DNA from: LSCE01 sp050485425
GTDB taxonomy: Bacteria > Pseudomonadota > Gammaproteobacteria > Nitrococcales > Aquisalimonadaceae
Assembly: GCA_050485425.1 (NCBI GenBank)
Contig: JBJHBJ010000003.1
Location: 62,001-126,000, forward strand
Direction: 5' to 3'
DNA: 64,000 bases
The stretch's first letter is position 1, and each line of letters starts with the position of its first letter. Below are positions 40,016-48,321 of this stretch, in pieces. The notes under the pieces are model-generated. The model was given only the letters and a program-made list of their open reading frames with translations. It had not been told where the DNA came from and made no database searches. The position numbers were made by a program, and so were the translations under genes.

Positions 40016-40642
40016 GTGATTGACAAAAGGAAGCCGGGGATCCCGGTCTCGTTCTACTTCGACTACAACTGCCCGTTCTGCTACGTCGCCAGCGGCCGGC
40101 TGCTGGCACTGAAACAGCGGCACGATCTCGATATCCTGTGGCGTTTCGTGGAAATCCACCCCGGCAATGACGCCCGGGGGCAACCGCTGGATACGCTCGG
40201 CTACGACACCGCCCAGTGGGCGCAGATGACGCGAAACCTGGAGGGCATGATCGCCGAGGACGGGCTGCCGTGGGTTCCGCGGATGTTCACCACCAACACG
40301 CGCAAGGCGATACTGCTCGCACAGACCGTGCTGCTCCGCCACCCGGACGCGTTCCCCGGCCTGCACCAGGCGTTGTTCCATGCCTATTTCGCGGAAGGGC
40401 GCAATATCGGGGATGAGGGGGAACTCCGGGAGATTGCCGGGGCACACGGCGTCGACGCGCTGCTGGAAACCGCGTGGAACACGCCGGCGGCGATGCAGGT
40501 ACTGCTGTCCCACGTCGAGGAAGCCCAACGCATGGGACTGACCGGCGTTCCCACCATCGTCGTCTCGAAACGGGCCTTTCCCGGCGCAATCTCCGTCGAC
40601 CTGCTGGAACAGGCGCTGGAGGAAGCTGGCTCGAGCGCCTGA
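40016..40642 (+). CDS. DsbA-fold oxidoreductase, HCCA isomerase/FrnE-like
   Basis: This 208-residue protein has a thioredoxin-fold DsbA-like domain with the CxxC motif CPFC near residue 19 (YFDYNCPFCYVASGRLLAL), and ends TGVPTIVVSKR, a cis-proline loop, before the final helix. Relatives include 2-hydroxychromene-2-carboxylate isomerases and FrnE disulfide isomerases. No signal peptide is visible, so it is cytoplasmic. Retention of CxxC argues for redox activity rather than chromene isomerisation. The start is GTG at 40016 behind AGGAG. It follows sthA closely and may be cotranscribed. Confidence 0.82.
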   Translation: MIDKRKPGIPVSFYFDYNCPFCYVASGRLLALKQRHDLDILWRFVEIHPGNDARGQPLDTLGYDTAQWAQMTRNLEGMIAEDGLPWVPRMFTTNTRKAILLAQTVLLRHPDAFPGLHQALFHAYFAEGRNIGDEGELREIAGAHGVDALLETAWNTPAAMQVLLSHVEEAQRMGLTGVPTIVVSKRAFPGAISVDLLEQALEEAGSSA

Positions 40643-40667
40643 GCGACCCGGAACAACCGGGCCGCTC
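40641..40667. other. Hairpin between convergent genes
   Basis: GAGCGACCCGG and CCGGGCCGCTC pair at 10 of 11 positions around the loop AACAA. It begins in the stop codon of the DsbA-fold gene and runs into repeat copy (c). Neither side carries a T-run, so it is at best a weak terminator or RNA 3'-end barrier. Confidence 0.5.
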
Positions 40668-40701
40668 GAGTGCGAACGTGGGAGTAAATCAGCGCTTTCC
40701 T
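40665..40701 (-). repeat. Dispersed repeat, copy (c)
   Basis: On the minus strand it reads AGGAAAGCGCTGATTTACTC and then CCACGTTCGCACTCGAG. Its first bases are part of the TAG stop of the chalcone-isomerase-like gene, so it forms the start of that gene's 3' untranslated region. Confidence 0.88.
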
Positions 40702-41281
40702 AACCGCCGAGCATCCCCCGTTTCAGGCGTCGGTCGGCCGGGTTGTCACCCAGCCAGATGGCAAGCACGAAGCGGGCGAAGGCATCACTTTCGATCCTGC
40801 CGACCTCCTCACCGTTCATGCTGACCACAAGTCCGGTGCCCGGAATGGCATCCATGGCGCCGCGATCACCTTCCCGGAAGTCGCTGCCGAAGAAGCCCTT
40901 GAACCGCTCGATCTCCCCGGCGTACTGCCGGCGCTCTGCTTCGGACATGGCATTGTTCAGGCCGTCGACCAGGGCCTCGACCATGGTGTCCCGGCCAACG
41001 TTGCGCAACAGTTCCAGATGAACACGCCGCGGCGCTTCCATGGCGATCGCCCGATCACCGTCGGAAACGGGTTCAGGCGTGTACAACGCCCCCACGTAGA
41101 CACGAACGAAAAACCGGGTGCGGACGCCAGCGCCATTGAGCGTGAGACTGCTGCCCCCGACCTCGATACGTTCAGGCAGATGCACACCCTCAACTTCTCG
41201 CGTGTCCGCATTGACCGACGAACACAATACGAAAAACCCCAGGGCGACGATCAGATACACGGAAACGGGCAAGCGCTGCAT
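40700..41281 (-). CDS. Chalcone-isomerase-fold periplasmic protein
   Basis: This 193-residue protein has a signal peptide (QRLPVSVYLIVALGFFVLC, cleavage near VNA) and the chalcone_3 family pattern: NGAGVRTRFFVRVYVGALY (near 49) and the ending IWLGDNPADRRLKRGMLG. Bacterial members bind fatty acid-like ligands or have unknown function; true chalcone isomerisation is not expected. It lies 117 bases downstream of the TetR gene on the same strand and may be its target, which is inference. Confidence 0.83.
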   Translation of the reverse strand: MQRLPVSVYLIVALGFFVLCSSVNADTREVEGVHLPERIEVGGSSLTLNGAGVRTRFFVRVYVGALYTPEPVSDGDRAIAMEAPRRVHLELLRNVGRDTMVEALVDGLNNAMSEAERRQYAGEIERFKGFFGSDFREGDRGAMDAIPGTGLVVSMNGEEVGRIESDAFARFVLAIWLGDNPADRRLKRGMLGG

Positions 41282-41398
41282 GACGGTACCTCCTCCTTGT
41301 GCGGGGCATCAGGAAAGACATCTGTCCAAAAATGGCCAGACAACATGCCCGGCCGGCGCCCCTTGCTTGTGAACGATCTCCAGAACAGCGTCGGCGGC

Positions 41399-41983
41399 TC
41401 AATCCGGCTGGAACCCGGGAATCAGCACCTGGCTGATGTAGTCCATGTAATTGTTGAAATCCGGCCCGGTCGGGATCAGTTCCGGTGCATCGCGGCGCAG
41501 TTGCAGCGTGCCGAGATAGACTGAATACGAGAGCACGGCCCGCTGCCGGGCCTCATCCGTGCTCAATCCCATCGCCGAGTAGTTGCTGACCATGAAAGTG
41601 ATGCGGCGCTGGTTGACCCGCCGGATCACCGGCCCCACCAGCGGATCATTGCCAGCGGCGGCAAACGCCAGATAAAGCTGACCGGCACGCTTGCTGCCGT
41701 CGGCGCCGCGAAACAGACGGTCGATCCGCGCTTCGGGCTTCAACTCGATCTCCGCCCGCGCAATGACATCCTCGGTCTGCTGGCGTTCCCAACGCTCCAG
41801 CGCTGCGGCAAGCAAGGCGCCGCGATTGGAGAAATGCCAGTAGAAGCTGCCCTTGGTCACACCGAGCACCCGGGCCAGCCGCTCCACCGCGACTGCATCC
41901 AGACCACCTTCGGCAATCGCGTCCAGTGCGGCGTCCGCCCAATCCTCCACGCTCAACGTCTTTCTTGCGGTTTCAGCTGCCAT
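41399..41983 (-). CDS. TetR/AcrR-family transcriptional regulator
   Basis: This 194-residue regulator has the TetR helix-turn-helix at about residues 28-50 (AVERLARVLGVTKGSFYWHF). The remaining all-helical domain binds an unknown ligand. Its neighbours are an uncharacterised membrane protein upstream and the chalcone-isomerase-like gene downstream, all leftward. TetR proteins usually repress adjacent genes and themselves. I see no clear operator palindrome in the 117-base or 85-base spacers. Confidence 0.88.
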   Translation of the reverse strand: MAAETARKTLSVEDWADAALDAIAEGGLDAVAVERLARVLGVTKGSFYWHFSNRGALLAAALERWERQQTEDVIARAEIELKPEARIDRLFRGADGSKRAGQLYLAFAAAGNDPLVGPVIRRVNQRRITFMVSNYSAMGLSTDEARQRAVLSYSVYLGTLQLRRDAPELIPTGPDFNNYMDYISQVLIPGFQPD

Positions 41984-42068
41984 GCCGTGGTTTTACACCC
42001 TACGCTAACGTACGGCAAGATGACTCCTGCCGCGGACACCAGGGAAGCATTGAAGTCTTCACGCTGCC

Positions 42069-43559
42069 CTACTCGATTGCATCACGCATTTGCTGCTTTG
42101 CCACCGGTCGGCGGAATCCGGCAGCCGCCGGCGCCGGCAACTGGCCACTGTGAGCCGGCGCCGGCCGCACATGCAGGCGCGCACGCCGGTAATCCGCCCA
42201 GCGCGCCTCGGTCCACAGGGGCAGGAAAATGAACAGGTCGTAGAGCCTGAGCAGCAGCCGGGCAGCCAGCATGGCAGCCACGGTCAGCGCCCGCCCCACC
42301 ACAACCAGCAATTGCAACAGCCCCAGCACCAGCATCAGGAGCACCGGCCGGATCGAGCGCCCCACCATGCCAAGCGGAATGGCTCCGAACGCCAGGGCAA
42401 ACGGCAGCACCAGCACCATGATCGCCTGTGCCGCCTGGCTCAGGATCGCCATCAGGGCCATGTGGCCGGCCTCGGTCCCGGCCATCGGGGGGATTGCCAG
42501 CCCGCTGATGGACAGCCAGTAGTGCAGCAGGGCACCGGTGACCGACAACATCAGCAGCAGCAGGAAACAGGACCAGAAGATCGCCTGCCGTGCCGAGCGG
42601 TCCAGGTTGCCGATGGCGAGGAAGACCCGGCTGACCCGTTGGGAATCCAGCATCATCACACCAACCAGCAGTTGGAAGCTCACCAGCAGGATGGTCGTCA
42701 CCATCCAGGCAGGCATCTCCCAGACCAGCGGTTCGCTTCCCATCATTTCCTGCATGGGTAACGCCACCAGCGTGCTCAGCACCATGACGCCCAGGACCAC
42801 CGCGCTGAGCAGCAGTGCGCCCAGCACCAACTGCCCGCTGGACGTCGCGGCCAGGACCGCGATGTTGCGACGGGTCGGATCCCGCATCCGGCGATAGACC
42901 GCGAGCCGCTGGCGCATGGAACGCAGGCGGCTGTCCAGCCTGGCGATACGGGCATCAAGCCCTTCCAGCACGCGCTGGACGCGGCGCCAGCGAGGCATCA
43001 TGCGGTACAGCAGCAGGTAGCGCCTGTGGTGCTGACGACGCTGCGCCTCCCGCGCATCCGCACGATAGTGGGCCAGGGTATCGCGGATGTCCTCCAGCGC
43101 GCGTGCGACGGCACCGCTGTGCTCTTCTCCCAGTTGGGAGACGGATTCGGTCACCCGGCTCCAGCCCGGCGGTTCGGGGGGAACCTCCGCGCTGCGATGA
43201 AAATCCTCCTCCAGCGCCACCAACTGCCCGGTCAGGCGTTCCCGGATCACCGGCAGCCAGTCCAGTTCATTGTCCACGCGCTGGGAGAGGGCCTGGAATT
43301 CGTCACGCAGGTCGCGAGAGATGTCGTCCCGGGTCTGCCTCAACAGCAGTTCCACCCACCAGCCCTGGACGGCCCGGGCGCAGCCGCGGCAATAGCCGGT
43401 CAGGGCCCGGGCCGCGACCCGGACGGAACGGCACACGGTCCAGATCAGCGCGTGCGCCGGGGTTCGGGCGAAATACGCGGCCACCATGGCAACGAACAGC
43501 CACACCAGGAAGGTGAGCACGGGACTGGACGCGATGGTGAACTGATCCGCTGTGGGCAT
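42069..43559 (-). CDS. Membrane protein of unknown function with coiled-coil region
   Basis: I do not recognise a family. The 496-residue protein has one N-terminal transmembrane segment (SSPVLTFLVWLFVAMVAAYF). A long cytoplasmic or periplasmic helical, Arg-rich region follows (about 60-245) with coiled-coil character (EGLDARIARLDSRLRSMRQR). About five hydrophobic segments occupy residues 250-450, and the tail is Pro/Ala-rich. The start at ATG 43559 is supported by AAGGAG; codons further upstream are not needed. It is divergent from ppk across a structured spacer and upstream of a TetR gene. The overall shape recalls mechanosensitive-channel-like or sensor proteins, but no diagnostic motif is present. 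Confidence 0.8.
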   Translation of the reverse strand: MPTADQFTIASSPVLTFLVWLFVAMVAAYFARTPAHALIWTVCRSVRVAARALTGYCRGCARAVQGWWVELLLRQTRDDISRDLRDEFQALSQRVDNELDWLPVIRERLTGQLVALEEDFHRSAEVPPEPPGWSRVTESVSQLGEEHSGAVARALEDIRDTLAHYRADAREAQRRQHHRRYLLLYRMMPRWRRVQRVLEGLDARIARLDSRLRSMRQRLAVYRRMRDPTRRNIAVLAATSSGQLVLGALLLSAVVLGVMVLSTLVALPMQEMMGSEPLVWEMPAWMVTTILLVSFQLLVGVMMLDSQRVSRVFLAIGNLDRSARQAIFWSCFLLLLMLSVTGALLHYWLSISGLAIPPMAGTEAGHMALMAILSQAAQAIMVLVLPFALAFGAIPLGMVGRSIRPVLLMLVLGLLQLLVVVGRALTVAAMLAARLLLRLYDLFIFLPLWTEARWADYRRARLHVRPAPAHSGQLPAPAAAGFRRPVAKQQMRDAIE

Positions 43560-43935
43560 GTGCGTCTCCTTGTGACTGGGCGACGAACAGTTCCGTTTCG
43601 CGCCGGGTTGTTTATCGATCGTTGTCTGTTTGTCAGCTGAGGCGCTTGGACGGCAAAGTGCCCAACAACAGGGGGCAAGGTACACAGCCCGCGACACGCC
43701 GGCCCATGATCAGCTTAAGACGCCGGAATCATGCGATGACCACCCTTTCCGAAAGTATTGCCATTGGCGGCACTTCCGGAAAGGGTGGTAACTCTGTGCT
43801 TCGCCACAGTCAATTATGCCCGCCAGACGGGATCACTGCCAAAAGTGGCGGCATCAACCTTTTCGTTCATGGGAGTGTCATAGCAGGGAAGTATGCTGTA
43901 GCAATACGTTCATAGTTCGCGTCACACGAGGCCCC
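43560..43935. other. 376-base divergent spacer upstream of ppk
   Basis: No gene is supported here; frames reading through the region carry no recognisable sequence. It contains the 18-bp inverted repeat at 43739-43789 and less GC-rich DNA from about 43780 to 43920 that likely holds the ppk promoter. I looked for a Pho box and found only an isolated TGTCAT near 43876. Confidence 0.5.
43739..43789. repeat. 18-bp inverted repeat upstream of ppk
   Basis: The left arm ACCACCCTTTCCGAAAGT (43739-43756) and right arm ACTTCCGGAAAGGGTGGT (43772-43789) pair at 17 of 18 positions across a 15-base spacer. No T-run follows on either strand, so it is not an intrinsic terminator. It could be a regulator site, a transcript hairpin or an element remnant. 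Confidence 0.8.
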
Positions 43936-46008
43936 ATGGACGCCGTCGATCTCAAACACCCGGAATTCTACATCAACCGGCAACTCAGCCTGCTGGAGTT
44001 CAACGCCCGCGTGCTGGAGCAGGCGAAGGACGAGCGCGTGCCGCTGCTGGACCGTCTGCGCTTTCTCTGCATCTCCAGTACCAATCTCGACGAGTTCTTC
44101 GAGATCCGGGTGGCCGGTCTCAAACAGGCCTTCGAGCTGGGTTCCACCCAGGTGGGCGCCGACAACCTCGCTCCCAACGAGATACTGCGCGCCATCAGCC
44201 AGCGGGCGCACCAACTGGTCGAGGAGCAGTACCGCGTCCTCAACGACACCCTCATCCCGGCGCTCGCCGTCGAGAATATCCGGTTCATCCGCCGGGGCGA
44301 ATGGAACGCGCATCAGCAGCAATGGGTGCGGGATTATTTCGAGGACTCGCTGTTGCCGGTACTGAGCCCCATGGGCCTGGATCCGGCGCACCCGTTCCCG
44401 CGCATCCTGAACAAGAGCCTGAACTTCATCGTGCAACTGGAAGGCAAGGATGCGTTCGGCCGCAACAGCGGCATGGCAGTGGTCCAGGCCCCCCGGTCCC
44501 TGCCCCGGCTGATCCGCCTGCCCGAGACGGAAGGCAACGGACCAAACGACTTCGTTTTTCTCTCATCCATTATCCACGCCTTCGTCGGTGAGCTGTTCCC
44601 GGGCATGCGCGTCAAGGGTTGCTATCAGTTCCGGGTCACCCGCAACAGCGATCTGTACGTGGACGAGGAAGAAGTCGACGACCTGCTGGTGGCCATGGAG
44701 GGGGAATTGCAGTCACGGCGGTACGGCGATGCCGTACGCCTGGAGGTCGCAGCCAATTGCCCCGGCCACATGGCGAGTTTCCTGCTGGAGGAGTTCGAGC
44801 TGACCGAAGACGACCTCTACCAGGTGAACGGCCCGGTGAACCTGAACCGGCTGATGACCGTGGCGGACAGCGTTCACCGCCCCGACCTCACCTATCCCGG
44901 TTTCACACCGGCCATCCCGACGGAGGTGGCGCGCAGCTCGGACATCTTCAAGCTGCTGCGAAACCGGACCGTGCTGCTGCATCACCCGTTCGAGTCCTTT
45001 GCCCCGGTTATCGACTTCGTCCGCCAGGCGGCCAAGGACCCGAACGTGCTGGCCATCAAGCAGACGCTCTATCGCAGCGGCCCGGAATCCGCCATCGTCG
45101 ATGCGCTGGTTGCCGCAGCCCGGGCCGGCAAGGAAGTGACCACGGTGATCGAACTGCGCGCCCGCTTCGACGAGGAAGCCAACATCCAGCTGGCCAACCG
45201 GCTGCAGGACGCCGGCGCGCATGTGGTGTACGGGGTGGTCGGTCACAAGACCCACGCGAAGATGATTCTGGTGGTTCGGCGCGAGGAGGGCCACCTGCGC
45301 AACTACATTCATCTCGGCACCGGCAACTACCACTCCCGCACTGCACGGCTTTACACGGACTACGGCCTGCTCACGTCGGACCCGGCCATCGGCGAGGACG
45401 TCCATCGGATTTTCCTTCAACTCACCAGCCTGGGGCGGGTGGCCCGACTGAACAAGCTGCTGGAATCGCCGTTTACGCTATACGAGCATCTGCTGCAGCT
45501 GATCGCCCGGGAACAGGAGCATGCCCGGGCGGGCCGCGAGGCGCATATCATCATCAAGATCAACAGCCTGGTGGAAACGCGTATCATCCAGGCGCTCTAC
45601 GCGGCATCCGCCGACGGCGTGCGCATCGACCTGATCGTCCGAGGCATGTGTTCGCTGCGACCGGGCATACCTGGAGTTTCGGAAAACATCCGCGTGCGCT
45701 CCATTATCGGTCGTTTCCTGGAACACACCCGGGTCTTCTATTTCGGTAACAACGGCAAGCCGGATGTCTACCTGTCCAGCGCGGACTGGATGGAACGCAA
45801 TTTCTTCCGCCGGGTGGAGGTTGCGTTCCCCATCGAGAACAAGGCCCTGCAGGAACAGGTGCTGGAGGATCTCAACTGCTACCTGGCGGACAACACCCAG
45901 GCCTGGGTGCTGGACCGGGAGGGCCAGTACCACCGCGCGCCCTCCGACCCGGATAATCTCCGCTCTTCACAGAGCGAGCTGCTGGCGCGCCTGGCAGAGC
46001 ACTCCTGA
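43936..46008 (+). CDS. ppk: Polyphosphate kinase 1
   Basis: PPK1 polymerises the terminal phosphate of ATP into polyphosphate. The 690-residue product has the N-terminal EFYINRQLSLLEFNARVL, and the two phospholipase-D-like catalytic histidines in GHKTHAKMILVVRR (near 436) and IHLGTGNYHSRTARLYTDYG (near 458-477). The start at ATG 43936 fits the family; the longer frame from 43816 is unsupported. Unlike E. coli, ppx is not downstream in the same direction but converges on ppk with a 12-base gap. Confidence 0.96.
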   Translation: MDAVDLKHPEFYINRQLSLLEFNARVLEQAKDERVPLLDRLRFLCISSTNLDEFFEIRVAGLKQAFELGSTQVGADNLAPNEILRAISQRAHQLVEEQYRVLNDTLIPALAVENIRFIRRGEWNAHQQQWVRDYFEDSLLPVLSPMGLDPAHPFPRILNKSLNFIVQLEGKDAFGRNSGMAVVQAPRSLPRLIRLPETEGNGPNDFVFLSSIIHAFVGELFPGMRVKGCYQFRVTRNSDLYVDEEEVDDLLVAMEGELQSRRYGDAVRLEVAANCPGHMASFLLEEFELTEDDLYQVNGPVNLNRLMTVADSVHRPDLTYPGFTPAIPTEVARSSDIFKLLRNRTVLLHHPFESFAPVIDFVRQAAKDPNVLAIKQTLYRSGPESAIVDALVAAARAGKEVTTVIELRARFDEEANIQLANRLQDAGAHVVYGVVGHKTHAKMILVVRREEGHLRNYIHLGTGNYHSRTARLYTDYGLLTSDPAIGEDVHRIFLQLTSLGRVARLNKLLESPFTLYEHLLQLIAREQEHARAGREAHIIIKINSLVETRIIQALYAASADGVRIDLIVRGMCSLRPGIPGVSENIRVRSIIGRFLEHTRVFYFGNNGKPDVYLSSADWMERNFFRRVEVAFPIENKALQEQVLEDLNCYLADNTQAWVLDREGQYHRAPSDPDNLRSSQSELLARLAEHS

Positions 46009-46020
46009 ACGGGCCGGCTC

Positions 46021-47556
46021 TCAGCCGTGCCCGTCCCCACCGGCCAGCAGCAGCCGGAAATCCAGCGCTTTCAGGTAACTGTCTTCCTCGTCCAGTTCCG
46101 CCCGGGTCAGCGGATGCTGTTCGATCCACTGCGCCGACAGTGACAACTGCAGCTCACGACCCTGGGGAATCAGTTCCACCGCATCGATGGGTTCCGCATG
46201 GCGGCCGCGATGCAGCACCACCGCCAGCCGCAACAGTACGGCCAGCCGCTTCAGCGACTCCTGGCGGGCGGCAGGAAAGCCATCGAAGACGGCATCGGCC
46301 AACTTGCGGCGGTGTGCGCGGATCAGGCAGGCCAGTTCCGCCTGGTCCTGCCGGGAAAAACCGCCCATATCCGCATTGCGCACCACGTACTCACCGTGCT
46401 TCTGATACTGGCTGTGGGAAATGTCCAGGCCGATCTCATGCAGCAGTGCGGCCCATTGCAGCAACCTTTCGTCGTCCGCGGTCAAGTGCCAGTCGTCGGC
46501 CACCTGCAGCAACAGCCGCTGGGCGGTTTCCCCGACCCGCGCGGCCTGGGCCTGGTCCACGTGATAGCGCGACTGCAGGGCACGCACCGTGCGGTCGCGG
46601 GCGTCCTCATCCCGCATGCGACCCAGCAGGTCATACAACAGGCCTTCCCGCAAGGCGCCGTCGGAAACCTGCATCCGCTCGATTCCCAGTGCCTGAAAAA
46701 CACCATGCAGCACCAGCGCGCCGGCGGCGAAGACGGGCCGCCGTTCCGCGCTGAGCGCATCGAACCGCAGGCGCTTCACATGGCCCGCCTTGAGGATGGC
46801 CTGGCGTAGTTTCTCCAGTGCGTCCCGGCTGACACCCTGTTCCACCCACCCCGTCTCGCGGACCACGGCCTCCACCGCCTTGATCGTCCCGGAGGCCCCG
46901 ACGGCGTGCTGCCAGCCGGCCCCGCGATACCGGCCCTGTATCGGCTCCAGCTCCATCAGAACCGCCTGTTCCAACCGTTTCAGCGCGACCTTGTCGATGT
47001 CGCCATCCGGGAAGAAGCGGTCCGTCATGTTGACGCAACCCATGTGCAGACTTTCCATCAGCCGCGCCTCGGTGCGTTCGCCGACGATCAGTTCCGTGCT
47101 CCCACCGCCGATGTCCACAACCAGCCGTCGCTGGCCGTCTTCCGGTATCGAATGCGCCACGCCCAGGTAGACCAGACGTGCCTCCTCGACACCGGAAACC
47201 ACTTCGATGGGGTGGCCGAGCGCGTCCTCCGCGTCGGCCAGGAAGCGTTGCTCGTTTCCGGCCTGACGCAGCGTGTTGGTACCCACGGCGCGGACACTGC
47301 CGCGGGGCAGATCCCTGATGCGCTGGCCAAACCGCTGCAGGCAGGCCAGGGCCCGCTCCCGGGCCTCCGGTGCCAGGCCGCCTGCCTCATCCAGACCGGC
47401 GGCGAGACGGACCATCTCCTTCAGGCGGTCCACGACCTGCAGGCTGCCGTGCTGGTGGCGCGCCACGATCATGTGAAAACTGTTGGAACCGAGATCAACC
47501 GCCGCCACCGTGCCGGCGTCTTTCGGGGCGGCGCGCAGGCTTTTCAGCAAGGACAC
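46021..47556 (-). CDS. ppx: Exopolyphosphatase (Ppx/GppA family)
   Basis: Ppx removes phosphate from polyphosphate ends; related GppA hydrolyses pppGpp. The 511-residue product has the actin/ASKHA phosphate motifs AVDLGSNSFHMIVARH (near 19) and VVDIGGGSTELIVG (near 146), and a C-terminal HD-like domain (ALLHEIGLDISHSQYQKHGE). The GTG start at 47556 overlaps the sixA stop by one base (TAGTG). Length fits Ppx, but a GppA-type activity cannot be excluded. Confidence 0.93.
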   Translation of the reverse strand: MSLLKSLRAAPKDAGTVAAVDLGSNSFHMIVARHQHGSLQVVDRLKEMVRLAAGLDEAGGLAPEARERALACLQRFGQRIRDLPRGSVRAVGTNTLRQAGNEQRFLADAEDALGHPIEVVSGVEEARLVYLGVAHSIPEDGQRRLVVDIGGGSTELIVGERTEARLMESLHMGCVNMTDRFFPDGDIDKVALKRLEQAVLMELEPIQGRYRGAGWQHAVGASGTIKAVEAVVRETGWVEQGVSRDALEKLRQAILKAGHVKRLRFDALSAERRPVFAAGALVLHGVFQALGIERMQVSDGALREGLLYDLLGRMRDEDARDRTVRALQSRYHVDQAQAARVGETAQRLLLQVADDWHLTADDERLLQWAALLHEIGLDISHSQYQKHGEYVVRNADMGGFSRQDQAELACLIRAHRRKLADAVFDGFPAARQESLKRLAVLLRLAVVLHRGRHAEPIDAVELIPQGRELQLSLSAQWIEQHPLTRAELDEEDSYLKALDFRLLLAGGDGHG

Positions 47557-48065
47557 TAGCCGTTATCCGCGTCGAGGGAGTGGCGCCCGAGCTGGGAGGG
47601 TGCCAGGAACCAGCGCAACCGGCCCTGGCCGGCTTCGACGCCGTGCGCGAACTCCAGCATGGCGGCGCCGGTTTTCTTGAATTCCAGCATGCCACGGGGT
47701 TCACCGGTCAGGGCCAGCCCCACCAGGCGATTCAGATGGGGCTCATGACCGACAAGCACCGCCAGTTCCTCCTCGCGGCCGGCCATCCAGCGTAACGCAT
47801 CGGCAGGGTCGGCCATCGGCGCCAGCCAGTCCACCTCCTCGCGGCGGGCGACGTGCAACTGCTCATCCAGGATGTCGGCAGTCTGCAAGGCGCGCAGCAG
47901 GGGGCTGCTCACCAGCAGGTCCACGCCTCCACACAACGCGGCCAGGCCGCGCGCGGCATTGCGCGTCTTCCTGCGGCCCTTCTCGGAAAGCGCGCGCGCC
48001 ATGTCCGACAACCCCTCCGCGGCTTCCTGGGCATGGCCATGTCGTACCAGTACCACTCGTTGCAT
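47556..48065 (-). CDS. sixA: Phosphohistidine phosphatase SixA
   Basis: SixA is a small histidine phosphatase; in E. coli it dephosphorylates phosphohistidine in the nitrogen phosphotransferase system and ArcB. The 169-residue product opens with VVLVRHGHAQE, the RHG catalytic motif, and has SSPLLRALQTADIL and LVGHEPHLNRLVGL with the second catalytic histidine. GGGAGAG precedes the ATG at 48065. It overlaps ppx by one base and is probably cotranscribed with it, placing two phosphate-handling enzymes together. Confidence 0.91.
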   Translation of the reverse strand: MQRVVLVRHGHAQEAAEGLSDMARALSEKGRRKTRNAARGLAALCGGVDLLVSSPLLRALQTADILDEQLHVARREEVDWLAPMADPADALRWMAGREEELAVLVGHEPHLNRLVGLALTGEPRGMLEFKKTGAAMLEFAHGVEAGQGRLRWFLAPSQLGRHSLDADNG

Positions 48066-48189
48066 TGCCTGCTCTCCCACCATTGGAAAAGGCACTATAA
48101 CCGCAAGCCGGCGACCGGAGAAAACCGGTTCGTGCCGGTACAGACTACCTGCGGGGTGTGACACGGACAGGACTTGATTCAAAAAGACA

Positions 48190-48218
48190 TTGTCTTGTTG
48201 TGCAATGCACATGATAAT
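48190..48218 (+). promoter_or_regulatory. Probable σ70 promoter of typA
   Basis: TTGTCT (48190-48195) and GATAAT (48213-48218) are separated by exactly 17 bases, in an AT-rich island. Transcription would start near 48225 and leave a leader of about 97 bases before the GTG at 48322. Confidence 0.6.
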
Positions 48219-48321
48219 GCGCGCGAGCGTCAGGAAAGCGCCGACCCATTCCCGCATTTGCCGACTCGCAACGCTGGTACGCCTCCTGCAATTCCAACGC
48301 CCCAACTTCGGACTGTCTGCC

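Noticed and set aside
42041..42075. Sixth, diverged copy of the dispersed repeat
   Set aside because: Only AGGGAAGC and TTCACG are shared, within chance similarity.
43739..43789. Intrinsic terminator at the ppk-upstream inverted repeat
   Set aside because: No T-run follows on either strand, and no gene ends there.
43700..43935. Pho box upstream of ppk
   Set aside because: Only one TGTCAT half-site is present, without a second half at the expected spacing.
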